64,000 bases of DNA from JBCBDX01 sp039822005 (GCA_039822005.1 JBCBMZ010000008.1:76570-140569); one strand, 5' to 3'; shown: positions 36,827 through 45,415, numbered from the stretch's first letter. The notes: generated by a model not told the origin, from the sequence alone. Numbers and translations are program-made.

Positions 36827-37513
36827 ATGGTCACATTTCTAGTTGTTTTTTTCGGCGTCATTTTGCTTTTCGCCATTCTATTCATCGAAATCATCCGGCT
36901 CGATGGCAAAGCCGTCAAAGAAGGTTACGGGCCGAAAAATCATGTTCAGGGCATGTCAAACGCCACCGGCAAACTCGTTTGCGTCAGCGCAAACGCACCG
37001 ACCTTAAACCGGTCAATTTCGTTTCCCTATGCGCTTAATCTGAACTTCATAGAGGGCAAGATGAGCGGCACCTACGAATATCGGGCACGACGATCAATGA
37101 CCGTCGAGACCGTCTACAATGGTGAACTATTCCTGTCGTTTGACCACGACAAGGTAAAAGGACGCTCAATGATGGCCGGATTGAAAACGGTCGAGGGCAT
37201 CCTCGACGCAACCAAGGCACGGCTAAAGCGCGGTCATCCGAAAAAGAGCTTGCTGTCATTCTTGAACGGCCCGTTCGAATACAGTTTGAACCGAGGCAAG
37301 GTGCGATTTGAAAGGACCACACTGGCGGGCAACATCAGCGATGAAAGTGACCTTCGGGTTCAGGGAAACCGGATCATAGGTCGCGTCTATCACGGCCCCC
37401 AAAAGACTTGGGCGGTCGATGTCGATGTGATCGTCAATCGGATATCGGCGGAAAAGGCTGCGCTGGCCGTCATTCTGGCGTGTAACGACATCCTTTGTGT
37501 CCATCACGACTAG
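36827..37513 (+). CDS. Membrane-anchored protein, unknown family
   Basis: The 228-aa product begins with one hydrophobic helix (VTFLVVFFGVILLFAILFIEI, residues 2-22) and continues as a soluble, basic domain with no motif I know. Three Cys occur (near 49, and two in the CNDILCVHH tail). It is likely a single-pass inner membrane protein facing the periplasm or cytoplasm. It stands alone between the Lrp gene and a convergent small gene. I would not assign a function. Confidence 0.6.
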   Translation: MVTFLVVFFGVILLFAILFIEIIRLDGKAVKEGYGPKNHVQGMSNATGKLVCVSANAPTLNRSISFPYALNLNFIEGKMSGTYEYRARRSMTVETVYNGELFLSFDHDKVKGRSMMAGLKTVEGILDATKARLKRGHPKKSLLSFLNGPFEYSLNRGKVRFERTTLAGNISDESDLRVQGNRIIGRVYHGPQKTWAVDVDVIVNRISAEKAALAVILACNDILCVHHD

Positions 37514-37555
37514 CGGCACAATCCGACGTTATTGCCGCGAAGGCCGCCCGAAAGC

Positions 37556-37744
37556 TCAGCGGATCTGCTTTGTGATCTGGCGGCTAACAAATATGGCAAC
37601 GGGTACGGCTAAAAGTGGGCCGACAACGGCAGCGTAGATGAGCCACATGGTTTCATAGTTCGGAATTGTCAGAACAGTGGTGACCAGTATCCCTGTCAGC
37701 GTTGGCAGGGCGATGATATAAATAATGAGCGCGAGCCTGTTCAT
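37556..37744 (-). CDS. Small two-helix membrane protein with upstream FNR-like box
   Basis: The 62-aa product (start MNRLALIIYIIALPT) has two hydrophobic helices (about 4-26 and 33-52) and a basic C-terminus (RQITKQIR). I chose ATG 37744 because GAGGTG lies 7 nt upstream; a longer reading upstream has no such site. It resembles short alphaproteobacterial membrane proteins that databases sometimes mislabel as CTP synthetase; this is memory only. A near-perfect FNR box lies 61-74 bp before the start, suggesting control by low oxygen. Confidence 0.65.
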   Translation of the reverse strand: MNRLALIIYIIALPTLTGILVTTVLTIPNYETMWLIYAAVVGPLLAVPVAIFVSRQITKQIR

Positions 37745-37804
37745 GCTTACCACCTCTTTGTGCATATTGGCGCAAAAGGCATACTCCCATTGGCGCGAAC
37801 GGCT

Positions 37805-37818
37805 TTGATCTGGATCAG
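37805..37818. promoter_or_regulatory. FNR/FixK-type box (one mismatch)
   Basis: TTGAT-CTGG-ATCAG matches TTGAT-N4-ATCAA except the last base. It lies ahead of the 62-aa membrane protein gene on the minus strand and may alternatively serve the plus-strand gene at 37978 (160 bp away). The window's FNR protein could bind it. Confidence 0.5.
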
Positions 37819-37977
37819 GCAAATGTCGCGTTCGTTTCCGCATGGATGGGATTTTTCGCCGGGCGCAGCAACCCCTTGCCCAGGCATCTATTACAGAAAT
37901 TTAAAGATCGGGCCCAATAATGGTCAATTGCCCCGACTAGATTTCCTTGTTCAAAGTAAGATCGCAGGAGTAACAAA

Positions 37978-38436
37978 ATGACAAGCACCGCAATCGGAAA
38001 GCCAAGATTTGGCCTCACCGGGTTCCTGCTGGCCTTGGTAGCTATGGTCATCGCTGCCATTCAGGTGTCGGCGATCATGGAGCCGGCAAGCCAATCCGCC
38101 GGTGTCACCATTGGAGAAATTGCCGCGGAGATCAGAGACGCTGCCCAGCGCCGGCTCTCGGGGCAAGAGGCACCCAAAACACCACCCGCGCCGGATACGA
38201 TGAATATCACGCAGATATTGGCGATTGTGGGCATTGTGCTGGCGACCCTCGGCGCCATTGCCGGTGCTGTTGGCCTTTACAAGGGCGAACCGAAAAACCT
38301 GCCCATGCTGGCCATTGGCATCGGCGTCGGAGCCATCATCATGCAATATGTTTTCTGGTTGGCGCTTATCATATGCGCAATCGTTTTGATGGCATCGGTT
38401 ATCAACAATATGGATGGGATATTGGGCAGCACGTAG
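37978..38436 (+). CDS. Four-helix membrane protein, unknown
   Basis: The 152-aa protein has hydrophobic segments near 13-33, 75-97, 103-122 and 122-142, and a charged loop at 48-70 (EIAAEIRDAAQRRLSGQ). AGGAG sits 8 nt before the ATG. I do not recognise a family. Its stop codon abuts the remnant of a MipA-like gene on the other strand, so its 3' end marks a rearrangement boundary. The C-terminus could be truncated or natural. Confidence 0.6.
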   Translation: MTSTAIGKPRFGLTGFLLALVAMVIAAIQVSAIMEPASQSAGVTIGEIAAEIRDAAQRRLSGQEAPKTPPAPDTMNITQILAIVGIVLATLGAIAGAVGLYKGEPKNLPMLAIGIGVGAIIMQYVFWLALIICAIVLMASVINNMDGILGST

Positions 38437-38439
38437 ATC

Positions 38440-38565
38440 GCCTTGAAACTCAAGCGAGAGGTAAACTTCGACACTTTCAACGCCGCCAGCCGCGTCAAAG
38501 GCCGCATAGTGCTCTCCGGACGATGGTGACCGAGGATCACGAATGGAAAAAGAACGATCCACGTA
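38440..38565 (-). pseudogene. Remnant of a second MipA/OmpV-like gene
   Basis: Translated on the minus strand, about 39 codons (from V-D-R-S-F-S-I to LSLEF) align with residues 187-225 of the intact MipA-like protein next door, with 22 of 39 identical, including the YAAFDA-GG stretch. The similarity is bounded by a TGA just upstream and fades before the end of the neighbouring gene. There is no start, signal peptide or barrel end, so it is a decayed tandem duplicate. Confidence 0.65.
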
Positions 38566-38596
38566 AGGTCAGGTGCATTTCTCAGCGCTCAGAGCC

Positions 38597-39403
38597 TTAG
38601 AACTGAAACAAGAACCCGAGCCCGCCAGACAGTTGATTGTCACTTTCACTGATGGGGCTGTTGGCAGCATCGCCCAGCAACCGGCTGTAGCCACCACTCG
38701 CGCGAAGACTAAGGCGCTCGGTCGCCTCAAAATCAAGCGACAGATTCACATCAACATTCTTGATGCCGCCAGATGCATCAAAGGCAGCATAGTCTTGCGC
38801 CGAGTTTGCCGACTGGATATCGGTGATTGAGAAATATCGGTCCATGTAATTATCGGACGCATATTCCAGCCCCGTTCTGGCCGTCAATGAGACCCGGGGC
38901 GCCAGTTCTGCGGTATAACCAAAGCCGGCGGTCGCAAGATAGCCGCCGTCATCCACGCCCGTGACTTGCGTTGATATCCCCGTCTCCACGAAAAAATCGC
39001 CCGCTGTGTAAGAGGTGAACGCACCCAACACGACACCGCCTTCGACATCGCCCAAACCATCGAGCTTGCTGGACAGGCTTTCCTCGCGCCCAAACGAATA
39101 GCCAACGATGGGACCAATATCAAAACCACCGCGGCGCAAGACTGAAAGCCGTACATCGTCAGCACCACGCACCGTCACGCGTGAACGCTCATTGTTTTCG
39201 CCAAAGCTTGGAAAGACGACGGGGACACCGGTGACACGGAACTCATCAGAGCCTTCGTATGCTGGCCCAACGAAGGCAAATGCGCCCACATTGATTGAAA
39301 AATCAGCAAACAGTCCATCATCAGCTAAAGCGCCAGAAGATACGGAAATGCCGGATACAAATACGACGGCGAACAAACAAACCGGTCTCGATACGACAAC
39401 CAT
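38597..39403 (-). CDS. MipA/OmpV family outer membrane protein
   Basis: MipA/OmpV proteins are outer membrane barrels; E. coli MipA scaffolds murein synthases. This 268-aa precursor has a signal peptide (cleaved after SSGALA, about residue 27) and the family start GAFAFVGPAYEGSDEFRVTGVPV, then RGGFDIGPIVGYSFGREES (near 92) and ends GGLGFLFQF with terminal Phe. The residues 187-225 segment is repeated as a fragment just downstream. Role in this organism unknown. Confidence 0.85.
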   Translation of the reverse strand: MVVVSRPVCLFAVVFVSGISVSSGALADDGLFADFSINVGAFAFVGPAYEGSDEFRVTGVPVVFPSFGENNERSRVTVRGADDVRLSVLRRGGFDIGPIVGYSFGREESLSSKLDGLGDVEGGVVLGAFTSYTAGDFFVETGISTQVTGVDDGGYLATAGFGYTAELAPRVSLTARTGLEYASDNYMDRYFSITDIQSANSAQDYAAFDASGGIKNVDVNLSLDFEATERLSLRASGGYSRLLGDAANSPISESDNQLSGGLGFLFQF

Positions 39404-39498
39404 TGGGTAAACTCTCTGTCAGGGCATTGGATATGCTAAAACATACGCTGCAAATCGAAAATAGCTCATTAAAGATGGTTAAAAGTTACGACAAAGTG

Positions 39499-40764
39499 CT
39501 ACAGCGCGTAGCCCACCCCCAAACCTTCCAGCACCTCCCAATAGGTCGGGAATGTCTTGGCCACACAGCCAGGGTCAAGGATCGATACGCCGGCCGTTTT
39601 AAGCCCAGCCAAAGCAAAGCTCATCGCAATGCGGTGGTCTGCGAATGTGTCGATGTCGGACGAAACCGTCTGTCCCGCCAAAGCCGGATCACCACGCACG
39701 ATCAGATCATCACCTTCTTCCAGTGCCAGTCCCGGCTTGATCCGGTTCAACCCTTGTGAGAGTGCGGTGGTCCTGTCGCACTCTTTGACGCGCAAATTCT
39801 CAATCCCGACAAAACGCACCGGCGTCTCATTGTAGGCCGCCATAACGGCAAGCGTGGGGATCGCATCCTGCATCTGCGACCCGTCGATGACCACAGGCAT
39901 ATTGGGCCATTGCGCAATCATCTCACAGGCTTTGGCATCGGGCTGGGTGAAGGTTGCCGCGTTAGTGCCGATGTCAATCTTGCCTTCGGTCAGCTTTTCG
40001 GCCGCCCAAAGATAAGTCGCAGCGGAGGCGTCGGGTTCAACCTGATAGTCATTTGCCTGATACTTCGCAGGAAACACCTTCCAGTGCGATGCCGACTTTT
40101 CTTCAAACAAGGTGCCAAAAGCCGCCATCGCAGCCAATGTCAGGTCAATGTAGCCGCGCGCGCCAATCTCATCACCAGTCAGAACCACTTCCACAGCCGC
40201 ATCGGCCATGGGCGCAGCCATCAACAGGGCCGAGACATATTGCGAAGAAAGCCCGCCATCGATTTCCAGACGCCCGGATGGAAAGTGTCCCTTGCCATTG
40301 ACAACAACCGGCGGGCATCCACTGGGTGAATCAATATCTGCGCCAGCCCGTTTAAGTGATTGAACCAAAGGCATAATCGGGCGTTTGCGCATGTGCTCAT
40401 CGCCATCGACAACCACTTGCCCATCCACGCACAAAACAATAGCGGTCAGAAAACGCGTCGTCGTGCCCGAATTGCCCAGGAAAAGCGGTTCGCCGGGGGG
40501 CATTAGGCGGCCGGTGCCGTGCACAACAAAAGAGGTTGCATCCGGCTCTTCAACACCAACGCCCATAGCCCGGAGCGCGTTGGCCATGTGCATCGTGTCA
40601 TCAGACTTCAAAGCACCATTGATGCGGCTTGTGCCTTCAGCCAGCGCGGCCAAAGGCAGCACACGGTTGGTAATGGACTTGGAGCCCGGCAGCACGACAG
40701 TGCCGACAAGCGGCTTTGTCACCGGAAAAAGCGTCAGTTTTTCAAGCGCAAGAAAATCGGTCAT
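39499..40764 (-). CDS. aroA: 3-phosphoshikimate 1-carboxyvinyltransferase (class I-like EPSP synthase)
   Basis: AroA joins shikimate-3-phosphate and PEP in aromatic amino acid synthesis. The 421-aa protein has the S3P/PEP site VLPGSKSITNRVLPLAALAEG (near residue 25), LGNSGTTTRFLTA (near 95), HMRKRPIMPL and RVKECDRTTAL (near 343) with DHRIAMSFAL (near 385). These motifs are closer to class I (E. coli type, but Phe in place of the usual Pro after TTR) than to the class II enzymes with NAATGCR usually found in rhizobia beside cmk/rpsA. It may be a second copy or a replaced gene. A 9-bp hairpin abuts the ATG. Confidence 0.88.
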   Translation of the reverse strand: MTDFLALEKLTLFPVTKPLVGTVVLPGSKSITNRVLPLAALAEGTSRINGALKSDDTMHMANALRAMGVGVEEPDATSFVVHGTGRLMPPGEPLFLGNSGTTTRFLTAIVLCVDGQVVVDGDEHMRKRPIMPLVQSLKRAGADIDSPSGCPPVVVNGKGHFPSGRLEIDGGLSSQYVSALLMAAPMADAAVEVVLTGDEIGARGYIDLTLAAMAAFGTLFEEKSASHWKVFPAKYQANDYQVEPDASAATYLWAAEKLTEGKIDIGTNAATFTQPDAKACEMIAQWPNMPVVIDGSQMQDAIPTLAVMAAYNETPVRFVGIENLRVKECDRTTALSQGLNRIKPGLALEEGDDLIVRGDPALAGQTVSSDIDTFADHRIAMSFALAGLKTAGVSILDPGCVAKTFPTYWEVLEGLGVGYAL

Positions 40765-40786
40765 GGCGCGGTGTTTGCACCGCGCC
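40765..40786 (-). promoter_or_regulatory. GC-rich hairpin directly abutting the aroA start codon
   Basis: In mRNA sense GGCGCGGTG-CAAA-CACCGCGCC forms a perfect 9-bp stem with a 4-nt loop, whose last base touches the aroA ATG. A G-run (GTGGGG) that could act as ribosome site lies just before the hairpin. There is no U-tract, so it is not a standard terminator for the upstream hlyU-like gene. Role inferred: translational control or structured spacer. Confidence 0.5.
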
Positions 40787-40803
40787 CCCCACTCTTACAA
40801 GGC

Positions 40804-41118
40804 CTAAACAGGCTTATCCAAATCATCACCCATCCAGAGGAAGTCACCATTTTGATCAATGATTAGCTTTGCTTTACCAATCGAAGCAACAGCAGCCTCC
40901 TCACGGCTGTTCATAATGTCAGCGCGCATGAATTTGCGGGTGATCGGCACACCATCAATCATCTTTGTCAACTGGCCGCCGACCCGCCACTGGCCACCTT
41001 CAGGTTGCGGCATGGCTCTGATTTCAACATCCTTGTAGGTCTCATCCGGCTCCACCGGTGCGGCGTCATCCGCCTTCGCGCCACCACCAAACAAACGTGA
41101 GAAAAAACCAGCCATCAT
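40804..41118 (-). CDS. HlyU family protein
   Basis: The 104-aa (or 103-aa, from the second of two tandem ATGs) product matches the HlyU family (PF10115) of short alphaproteobacterial proteins: KDVEIRAMPQPEGGQWRVGGQLTK (split) and RADIMNSREEAAVASIGKAKLIIDQ. The name comes from Vibrio HlyU, but these proteins lack an obvious DNA-binding motif and their role is unknown. The N-terminus (GFFSRLFGGGAKADDAAP) is a typical low-complexity leader. AGGAG precedes the start. It lies upstream of aroA with a 39-bp gap. Confidence 0.8.
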   Translation of the reverse strand: MMAGFFSRLFGGGAKADDAAPVEPDETYKDVEIRAMPQPEGGQWRVGGQLTKMIDGVPITRKFMRADIMNSREEAAVASIGKAKLIIDQNGDFLWMGDDLDKPV

Positions 41119-41232
41119 TAATCTCCTATTCCCCGTTTTGGGAAAATGGATAGCAAGGTGTCAAGCCAGCAACGATAGACAAGGCCCTTCATACAGTTTA
41201 CGTGAACGTCAAAATCTTGGGAGGGATTGACG

Positions 41233-42591
41233 ATGGCCACCATGGACGCAGGCACACACGCGCCGCCAACGAGCGGATTTGTTCTGCCGCGATCAACGCG
41301 CATGCTCTACGGCATCTCGGACATGGGCGTGAACATCCTGGTGGTATCGTCGGTCCTGATTACCTTTGCGTATCTGACGACTGTGCTCGGCGTGCAGCCG
41401 GGCATTGCCGGGGCCATGTTGATGGCGGCAAAGATATGGGATGTGATCACCGATCCGCTGATCGGTCGCTGGTCAGATGCGACGAACTCGAAGATGGGCC
41501 GCCGCCGCCCCTGGATCATGTGGGGTTCGGTTCTTATGGCGATTGGATTTGCCACCATGTTTGCAGCGCCCTTTGAGGAAACATCCGCCAATGCGCAGGG
41601 TGCATTCTTTGTGCTGGCCATGATGTTTACCTTCACCGCCTTTACCATGGTCGGCGTCCCCTATGGTGCCATGACACCTGAAATGACGCCGGATTACCAC
41701 GAGCGCTCAAACCTGACGGCTTGGCGCATGGGGTTTGGCTCGATCGGCCTATTGATCGGTGGGGCGGGCGCACCGCTACTGATCGGCGCTTTTGGCGGCG
41801 GGATCGAGGGGCATCGCATGATGGGCCTGGCTTTGATACCTGTGATAGCGATACCGCCCTTGTTGACGGTTTGGGGAACGCGAAAGGTCAAGTCGGCTAA
41901 CGAAAATCCGCAACCGCCTGTCTCCTTTTCCGAGCAGCTCGCCATCGTGCGCCAAAACAAACCCTTCATGCTTTTGGCGGGTCTGTATCTCCTGCAGGTT
42001 GGCATGATTGCACAGATCACATCGGGACTTATTTTAGCTTGTGCCTACATTTTCAAAGCCGAAGATCCAAACGCACTATTGACGGTAATGTACGGACTTT
42101 TTGTGCTGTCAACGATTGCCGCCATGCCGCTATGGCTTTGGATTGGCCAGCGTATCAGCAAGAAGCAGGCTTACATGGCAGGCGGCATCCTCTTCATCAT
42201 AGGCACCTGTTCCATTGCGCTGATGAACGAAAACACCATGCCGATTGCTTACGGGCTTATGGTGCTGATCGGTATCGGGTACGCAGCTTATCAGATTTTC
42301 CCATGGTCAATGCTGGCTGACACAATCTCGCACGCACAGACTTATACAGATCAACCTGTCGAAGGCCTTTTCAATGGCTATTGGACCGCCTTTCAAAAAA
42401 CAGGCATTGCCATCGGGCCCTTTGTCATCGGTTTGGTGCTCCAAGCGGCTGGATATATGCCGTCAACAGATGGAAGTTTTCCGGAACAATCGCAAACAGC
42501 TGTTACAGCGCTGCGCTATTGTATTTCTGTTGTCCCTGCACTGGTCTTCGGCATAACTCTATTTGGCGTTGCCCGTTACCCGTTAAAGTGA
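41233..42591 (+). CDS. MFS transporter, GPH family (COG2211)
   Basis: The 452-aa protein has about 12 hydrophobic helices and the GPH signature MAAKIWDVITDPLIGRWSDATNS-MGRRRPW (residues about 60-95). I chose ATG 41233 (GGAGGG 8 nt before) rather than a TTG two codons earlier. GPH permeases import glycosides or hexuronides with a cation, but the family is broad and the cargo unknown. The stop is 5 bp before the next gene's ATG, so it is in one transcript with the hydrolase. Confidence 0.82.
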   Translation: MATMDAGTHAPPTSGFVLPRSTRMLYGISDMGVNILVVSSVLITFAYLTTVLGVQPGIAGAMLMAAKIWDVITDPLIGRWSDATNSKMGRRRPWIMWGSVLMAIGFATMFAAPFEETSANAQGAFFVLAMMFTFTAFTMVGVPYGAMTPEMTPDYHERSNLTAWRMGFGSIGLLIGGAGAPLLIGAFGGGIEGHRMMGLALIPVIAIPPLLTVWGTRKVKSANENPQPPVSFSEQLAIVRQNKPFMLLAGLYLLQVGMIAQITSGLILACAYIFKAEDPNALLTVMYGLFVLSTIAAMPLWLWIGQRISKKQAYMAGGILFIIGTCSIALMNENTMPIAYGLMVLIGIGYAAYQIFPWSMLADTISHAQTYTDQPVEGLFNGYWTAFQKTGIAIGPFVIGLVLQAAGYMPSTDGSFPEQSQTAVTALRYCISVVPALVFGITLFGVARYPLK

Positions 42592-42596
42592 AAAAG

Positions 42597-43610
42597 ATGA
42601 CCGAAGAAACGACTGTTAAACCCAAACGTTCGCGAAACCGTCCGATGCTATACTTCTTTTTGCTGCTGATTGTGGGGATTGCCGCTCTTTGGACCTTCGG
42701 CCCGCGCGAAGATGTGAGCATGGTCGCCAATTTCGACGAAAGCGCGATCGGAGAAGACATTGACGGCTACCTTGCTCAGCGTGAGGCCCGATACGACGAC
42801 ATCCGCGATACCGCGTTCAAAGAAATCGTCTGGGCATTTCCGCAATCCAAAGCCCGCACGCCGGTTTCAATCGTATTCATACACGGTTTTTCAGCCTCCA
42901 AGGGCGAAGTGCGCCCTGTGCCGGATATTGCCGCTAAACAGTTGCAAGCCAACCTCTTCTTCACGCGCCTGACAGGTCATGGTCGAAGCGACGGCCCCAT
43001 GGCAGAAGCAACCGTCCAAAGCTGGTTTGATGATGTTCAAGAGGCCATCGCGATCGGCGAAAAACTCGGTGAAAAAGTAGTTCTGGTAACGGTCTCAACC
43101 GGCGGAACACTCGCATCTGTGGCCGCAACACACCCGCAGCTCAAAGATCGCATCGACGGCATAGTGTTCATCTCACCCAACTTTAAAGTGAACAATCCAA
43201 TGGCCTGGCTGCTAACAGTGCCATTTGCCGAAACCCTGGTGCCGATGATCCTGGGTCCTGATCGCGGCTTCACGCCCAAAAACGAATTGCACGCCGAATA
43301 TTGGACTGAAAACTACCCCTCGGTGGCTGTGTTGCCTATGGCGGCAATTGTCAAACAGGCGCAGCGTGGCAATTATTACAGCGCCACCACCCCTGCGCTC
43401 TTTATCTTTTCAGATAGCGACAAGGTTGTTGATCACACCATGACCCGCACCATCGAAGAAAAGTGGGCCGGCCCCAGCACAATCATCACCGTCGGCAATT
43501 CCGATGATGAGGATCACCATGTCATCGCTGGCGATGCTGTGTCTCCCAGCACAACTGAAAAGCTGGCAAGTGATGTGGTGGAGTGGGTAAATAATATAGT
43601 GACTGGCTAA
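42597..43610 (+). CDS. Membrane-anchored alpha/beta hydrolase
   Basis: The 337-aa product has an N-terminal membrane helix (PMLYFFLLLIVGIAALWTF, residues about 16-34) and an alpha/beta hydrolase domain: oxyanion region VFIHGFSASKGEV (near 95), nucleophile in VTVSTGGTLA, acid in FSDSDKVVDH and His in DDEDHHVIAG. The nucleophile elbow reads TxSxG rather than GxSxG. It follows the GPH transporter by 5 bp, suggesting the pair handles the same substrate outside and inside the membrane. A GTG at 42588 overlapping the previous stop is an alternative start. Confidence 0.78.
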   Translation: MTEETTVKPKRSRNRPMLYFFLLLIVGIAALWTFGPREDVSMVANFDESAIGEDIDGYLAQREARYDDIRDTAFKEIVWAFPQSKARTPVSIVFIHGFSASKGEVRPVPDIAAKQLQANLFFTRLTGHGRSDGPMAEATVQSWFDDVQEAIAIGEKLGEKVVLVTVSTGGTLASVAATHPQLKDRIDGIVFISPNFKVNNPMAWLLTVPFAETLVPMILGPDRGFTPKNELHAEYWTENYPSVAVLPMAAIVKQAQRGNYYSATTPALFIFSDSDKVVDHTMTRTIEEKWAGPSTIITVGNSDDEDHHVIAGDAVSPSTTEKLASDVVEWVNNIVTG

Positions 43611-43617
43611 CACCCAA

Positions 43618-43635
43618 ATAGGGTCTTGACCCTAT
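43618..43635. repeat. Perfect 8-bp inverted repeat
   Basis: ATAGGGTC-TT-GACCCTAT follows the hydrolase stop by 7 bp and precedes the next gene by 65 bp. It could be a weak transcription stop or an operator; no U-tract follows. Confidence 0.4.
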
Positions 43636-43699
43636 GTTGCCTCATCTCCCCCAGCGGTAGCTTCCCGGTACAGACAGTCCAACACCGGGAGGTAACAAC

Positions 43700-44059
43700 A
43701 TGAAAACCCAATTCCGCAAAGGCAAAATCATTGTCGCATTAGCTGCGCTGGCGCTCGCATTTCCTTTCAACTCGGCCATCGCCGAACCGCAAAAAATACA
43801 AGTAGCCCAGGCAGTCTATATTGAAAGCGGCACTTATGTCGGACGGAGCCGCGGCGAGCAATTCGTTGTAAGTGTTGTTTATGGTGAAGGACGTATTCGT
43901 CTCACACGCAACGACAATGGTAATACGACATTGTTCTCACCGATACGACGAAATAATTTTCGCAACGACAATGGTGAAGTCATAAAGGTCAGAAATCAGA
44001 GTAGCTTTAGCTTTGTTAGCGCCAACGGCAACCAAGTGATTTCTTTCCGTAAAAAGTGA
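43700..44059 (+). CDS. Secreted small protein, unknown
   Basis: The 119-aa precursor has a signal peptide (MKTQFRKGKIIVALAALALA...SAIA, cleavage near residue 28), then a 90-residue mature domain rich in N, R, S and beta-type residues without Cys (YVGRSRGEQFVVSVVYGEGRIRLTRND, in pieces). A strong GGGAGG lies 7 nt before the ATG. Probably periplasmic or extracellular. I do not recognise it. It converges on the MFS gene at 44076. Confidence 0.65.
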   Translation: MKTQFRKGKIIVALAALALAFPFNSAIAEPQKIQVAQAVYIESGTYVGRSRGEQFVVSVVYGEGRIRLTRNDNGNTTLFSPIRRNNFRNDNGEVIKVRNQSSFSFVSANGNQVISFRKK

Positions 44060-44075
44060 GCCATGACAATTGGGG

Positions 44076-45272
44076 CTAAGTGCCGCCGGTGGGGCGGGCA
44101 TCACGTGAGAACAAATAAATCGCCAGCGCTAGCGTGAAAGCGAAGGCGTAAAACCACATCAACGAGCTATAGGTGGCAATCGCATCGCCACCAGCTTCAT
44201 AAGATGTCACCAAACGCCCGGTCAGAAACTGCATCAGGCCGGCCCCGCCGATGGAAAAGAAATTGAGCAGCGTCACACCCCGACCCATCATATCGGTGGG
44301 AAAATACGCTTTGGCGTGAGCCATTAAAACACCGTAGCCGACACCCGTGAGGCCGATGATTACAAGCAAAACGGTTAATAGACCAACCGGCATGGCCGGA
44401 GTTAGAGCGATACCCACCATGGCTATTGTGCCGATGGCCATGCCGCCAAAGGCAACCCATTTGCGCGTGTTAAAAAGCGTATCCAAAGGCCCGTAAGCCA
44501 AGCTACCAACGGCCATTGCCAAGGCCATGGCAAGCGTCACCCAGCCGATCAGCGATGCGTCAGCGCTGTGAATGCCAGCGAGCATGGGCCCCGCCCAAAG
44601 GCCGCGTATGCCGGCTGCTGCTGAATAATTGACCAGCATGGCGGGGAAAATGAACCAGAGTGCCGGTATCGCCAGTAGCGTCAGATATCCGCGCAAGCCA
44701 TTGTTGCTTTGCACACCAGCGTCCCGGTCCGGATCACGAACGCTGATGAAAATAAACGCGGCAACAAGGGCCGTCAAAACAGCAAAGAAACCAACCACCC
44801 AGCGCCAGGAGAAAGCCTCCACCGCCACCGATAGCGGTGCCGCACTCGCGATATTTCCCAGATTGCCGATCGCGATAAAAAGGCTGGTCAGAAATGCAAA
44901 GCGTGCGGGATCAAAAGTACGCGCAAAGATATATAGCGACGCCATTAATACCGGCGCACATCCCACCCCGATCAAAGCCATGGCGGCAACAAGCATCTGC
45001 GGTGACTGCGCCAACGCAAATAGCGCAACGCCGCCGGCACCGAATACGCCAAGCAAAACCGAAGCGGTGCGACGTGGACCAAACCGGTCCAGCGATGCTC
45101 CAACGGGAAACTGCATAAGGGCAAAAACGGCAAACCACATGCCTGATGCGATGGCCAAATCGCCACTATTGGTTCCCACATCAGCAGTAAGATTCGGTGT
45201 CAAAACCGCAAGGAAAGCTCGAAAAAACTGCGACAGCACATAGGCCGCACACAAAACAACCAGTCCCGCCAT
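44076..45272 (-). CDS. MFS transporter
   Basis: The 398-aa protein has 12 predicted helices and the MFS loop GASLDRFGPRRTASVLLGVFG (near residue 60) with RAFLAVLTPNLTADVG in the first helix region, as in nitrate/oxalate-type or sugar-acid antiporters of the family. Substrate cannot be read. The ATG at 45272 is preceded by a weak ribosome site. It diverges from the AI-2E family permease. Confidence 0.82.
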   Translation of the reverse strand: MAGLVVLCAAYVLSQFFRAFLAVLTPNLTADVGTNSGDLAIASGMWFAVFALMQFPVGASLDRFGPRRTASVLLGVFGAGGVALFALAQSPQMLVAAMALIGVGCAPVLMASLYIFARTFDPARFAFLTSLFIAIGNLGNIASAAPLSVAVEAFSWRWVVGFFAVLTALVAAFIFISVRDPDRDAGVQSNNGLRGYLTLLAIPALWFIFPAMLVNYSAAAGIRGLWAGPMLAGIHSADASLIGWVTLAMALAMAVGSLAYGPLDTLFNTRKWVAFGGMAIGTIAMVGIALTPAMPVGLLTVLLVIIGLTGVGYGVLMAHAKAYFPTDMMGRGVTLLNFFSIGGAGLMQFLTGRLVTSYEAGGDAIATYSSLMWFYAFAFTLALAIYLFSRDARPTGGT

Positions 45273-45415
45273 GCTCTATCCTTAATTCAGCCGCACGGCG
45301 CTATGAGGTTTTTTTCAAGAATGCAACCATTCGACAAGATGGAACTTGCAATTGTGCGGTTGCACACGCACACCCGTTGCGCGACAATATTAATATCCTA
45401 AAGACTCTTTTGAAT

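Noticed and set aside
37951..38562. 203-codon minus-strand frame covering the unknown four-helix gene
   Set aside because: Only its first 39 codons have meaning, as a MipA-like remnant; the rest is antisense to the gene at 37978.
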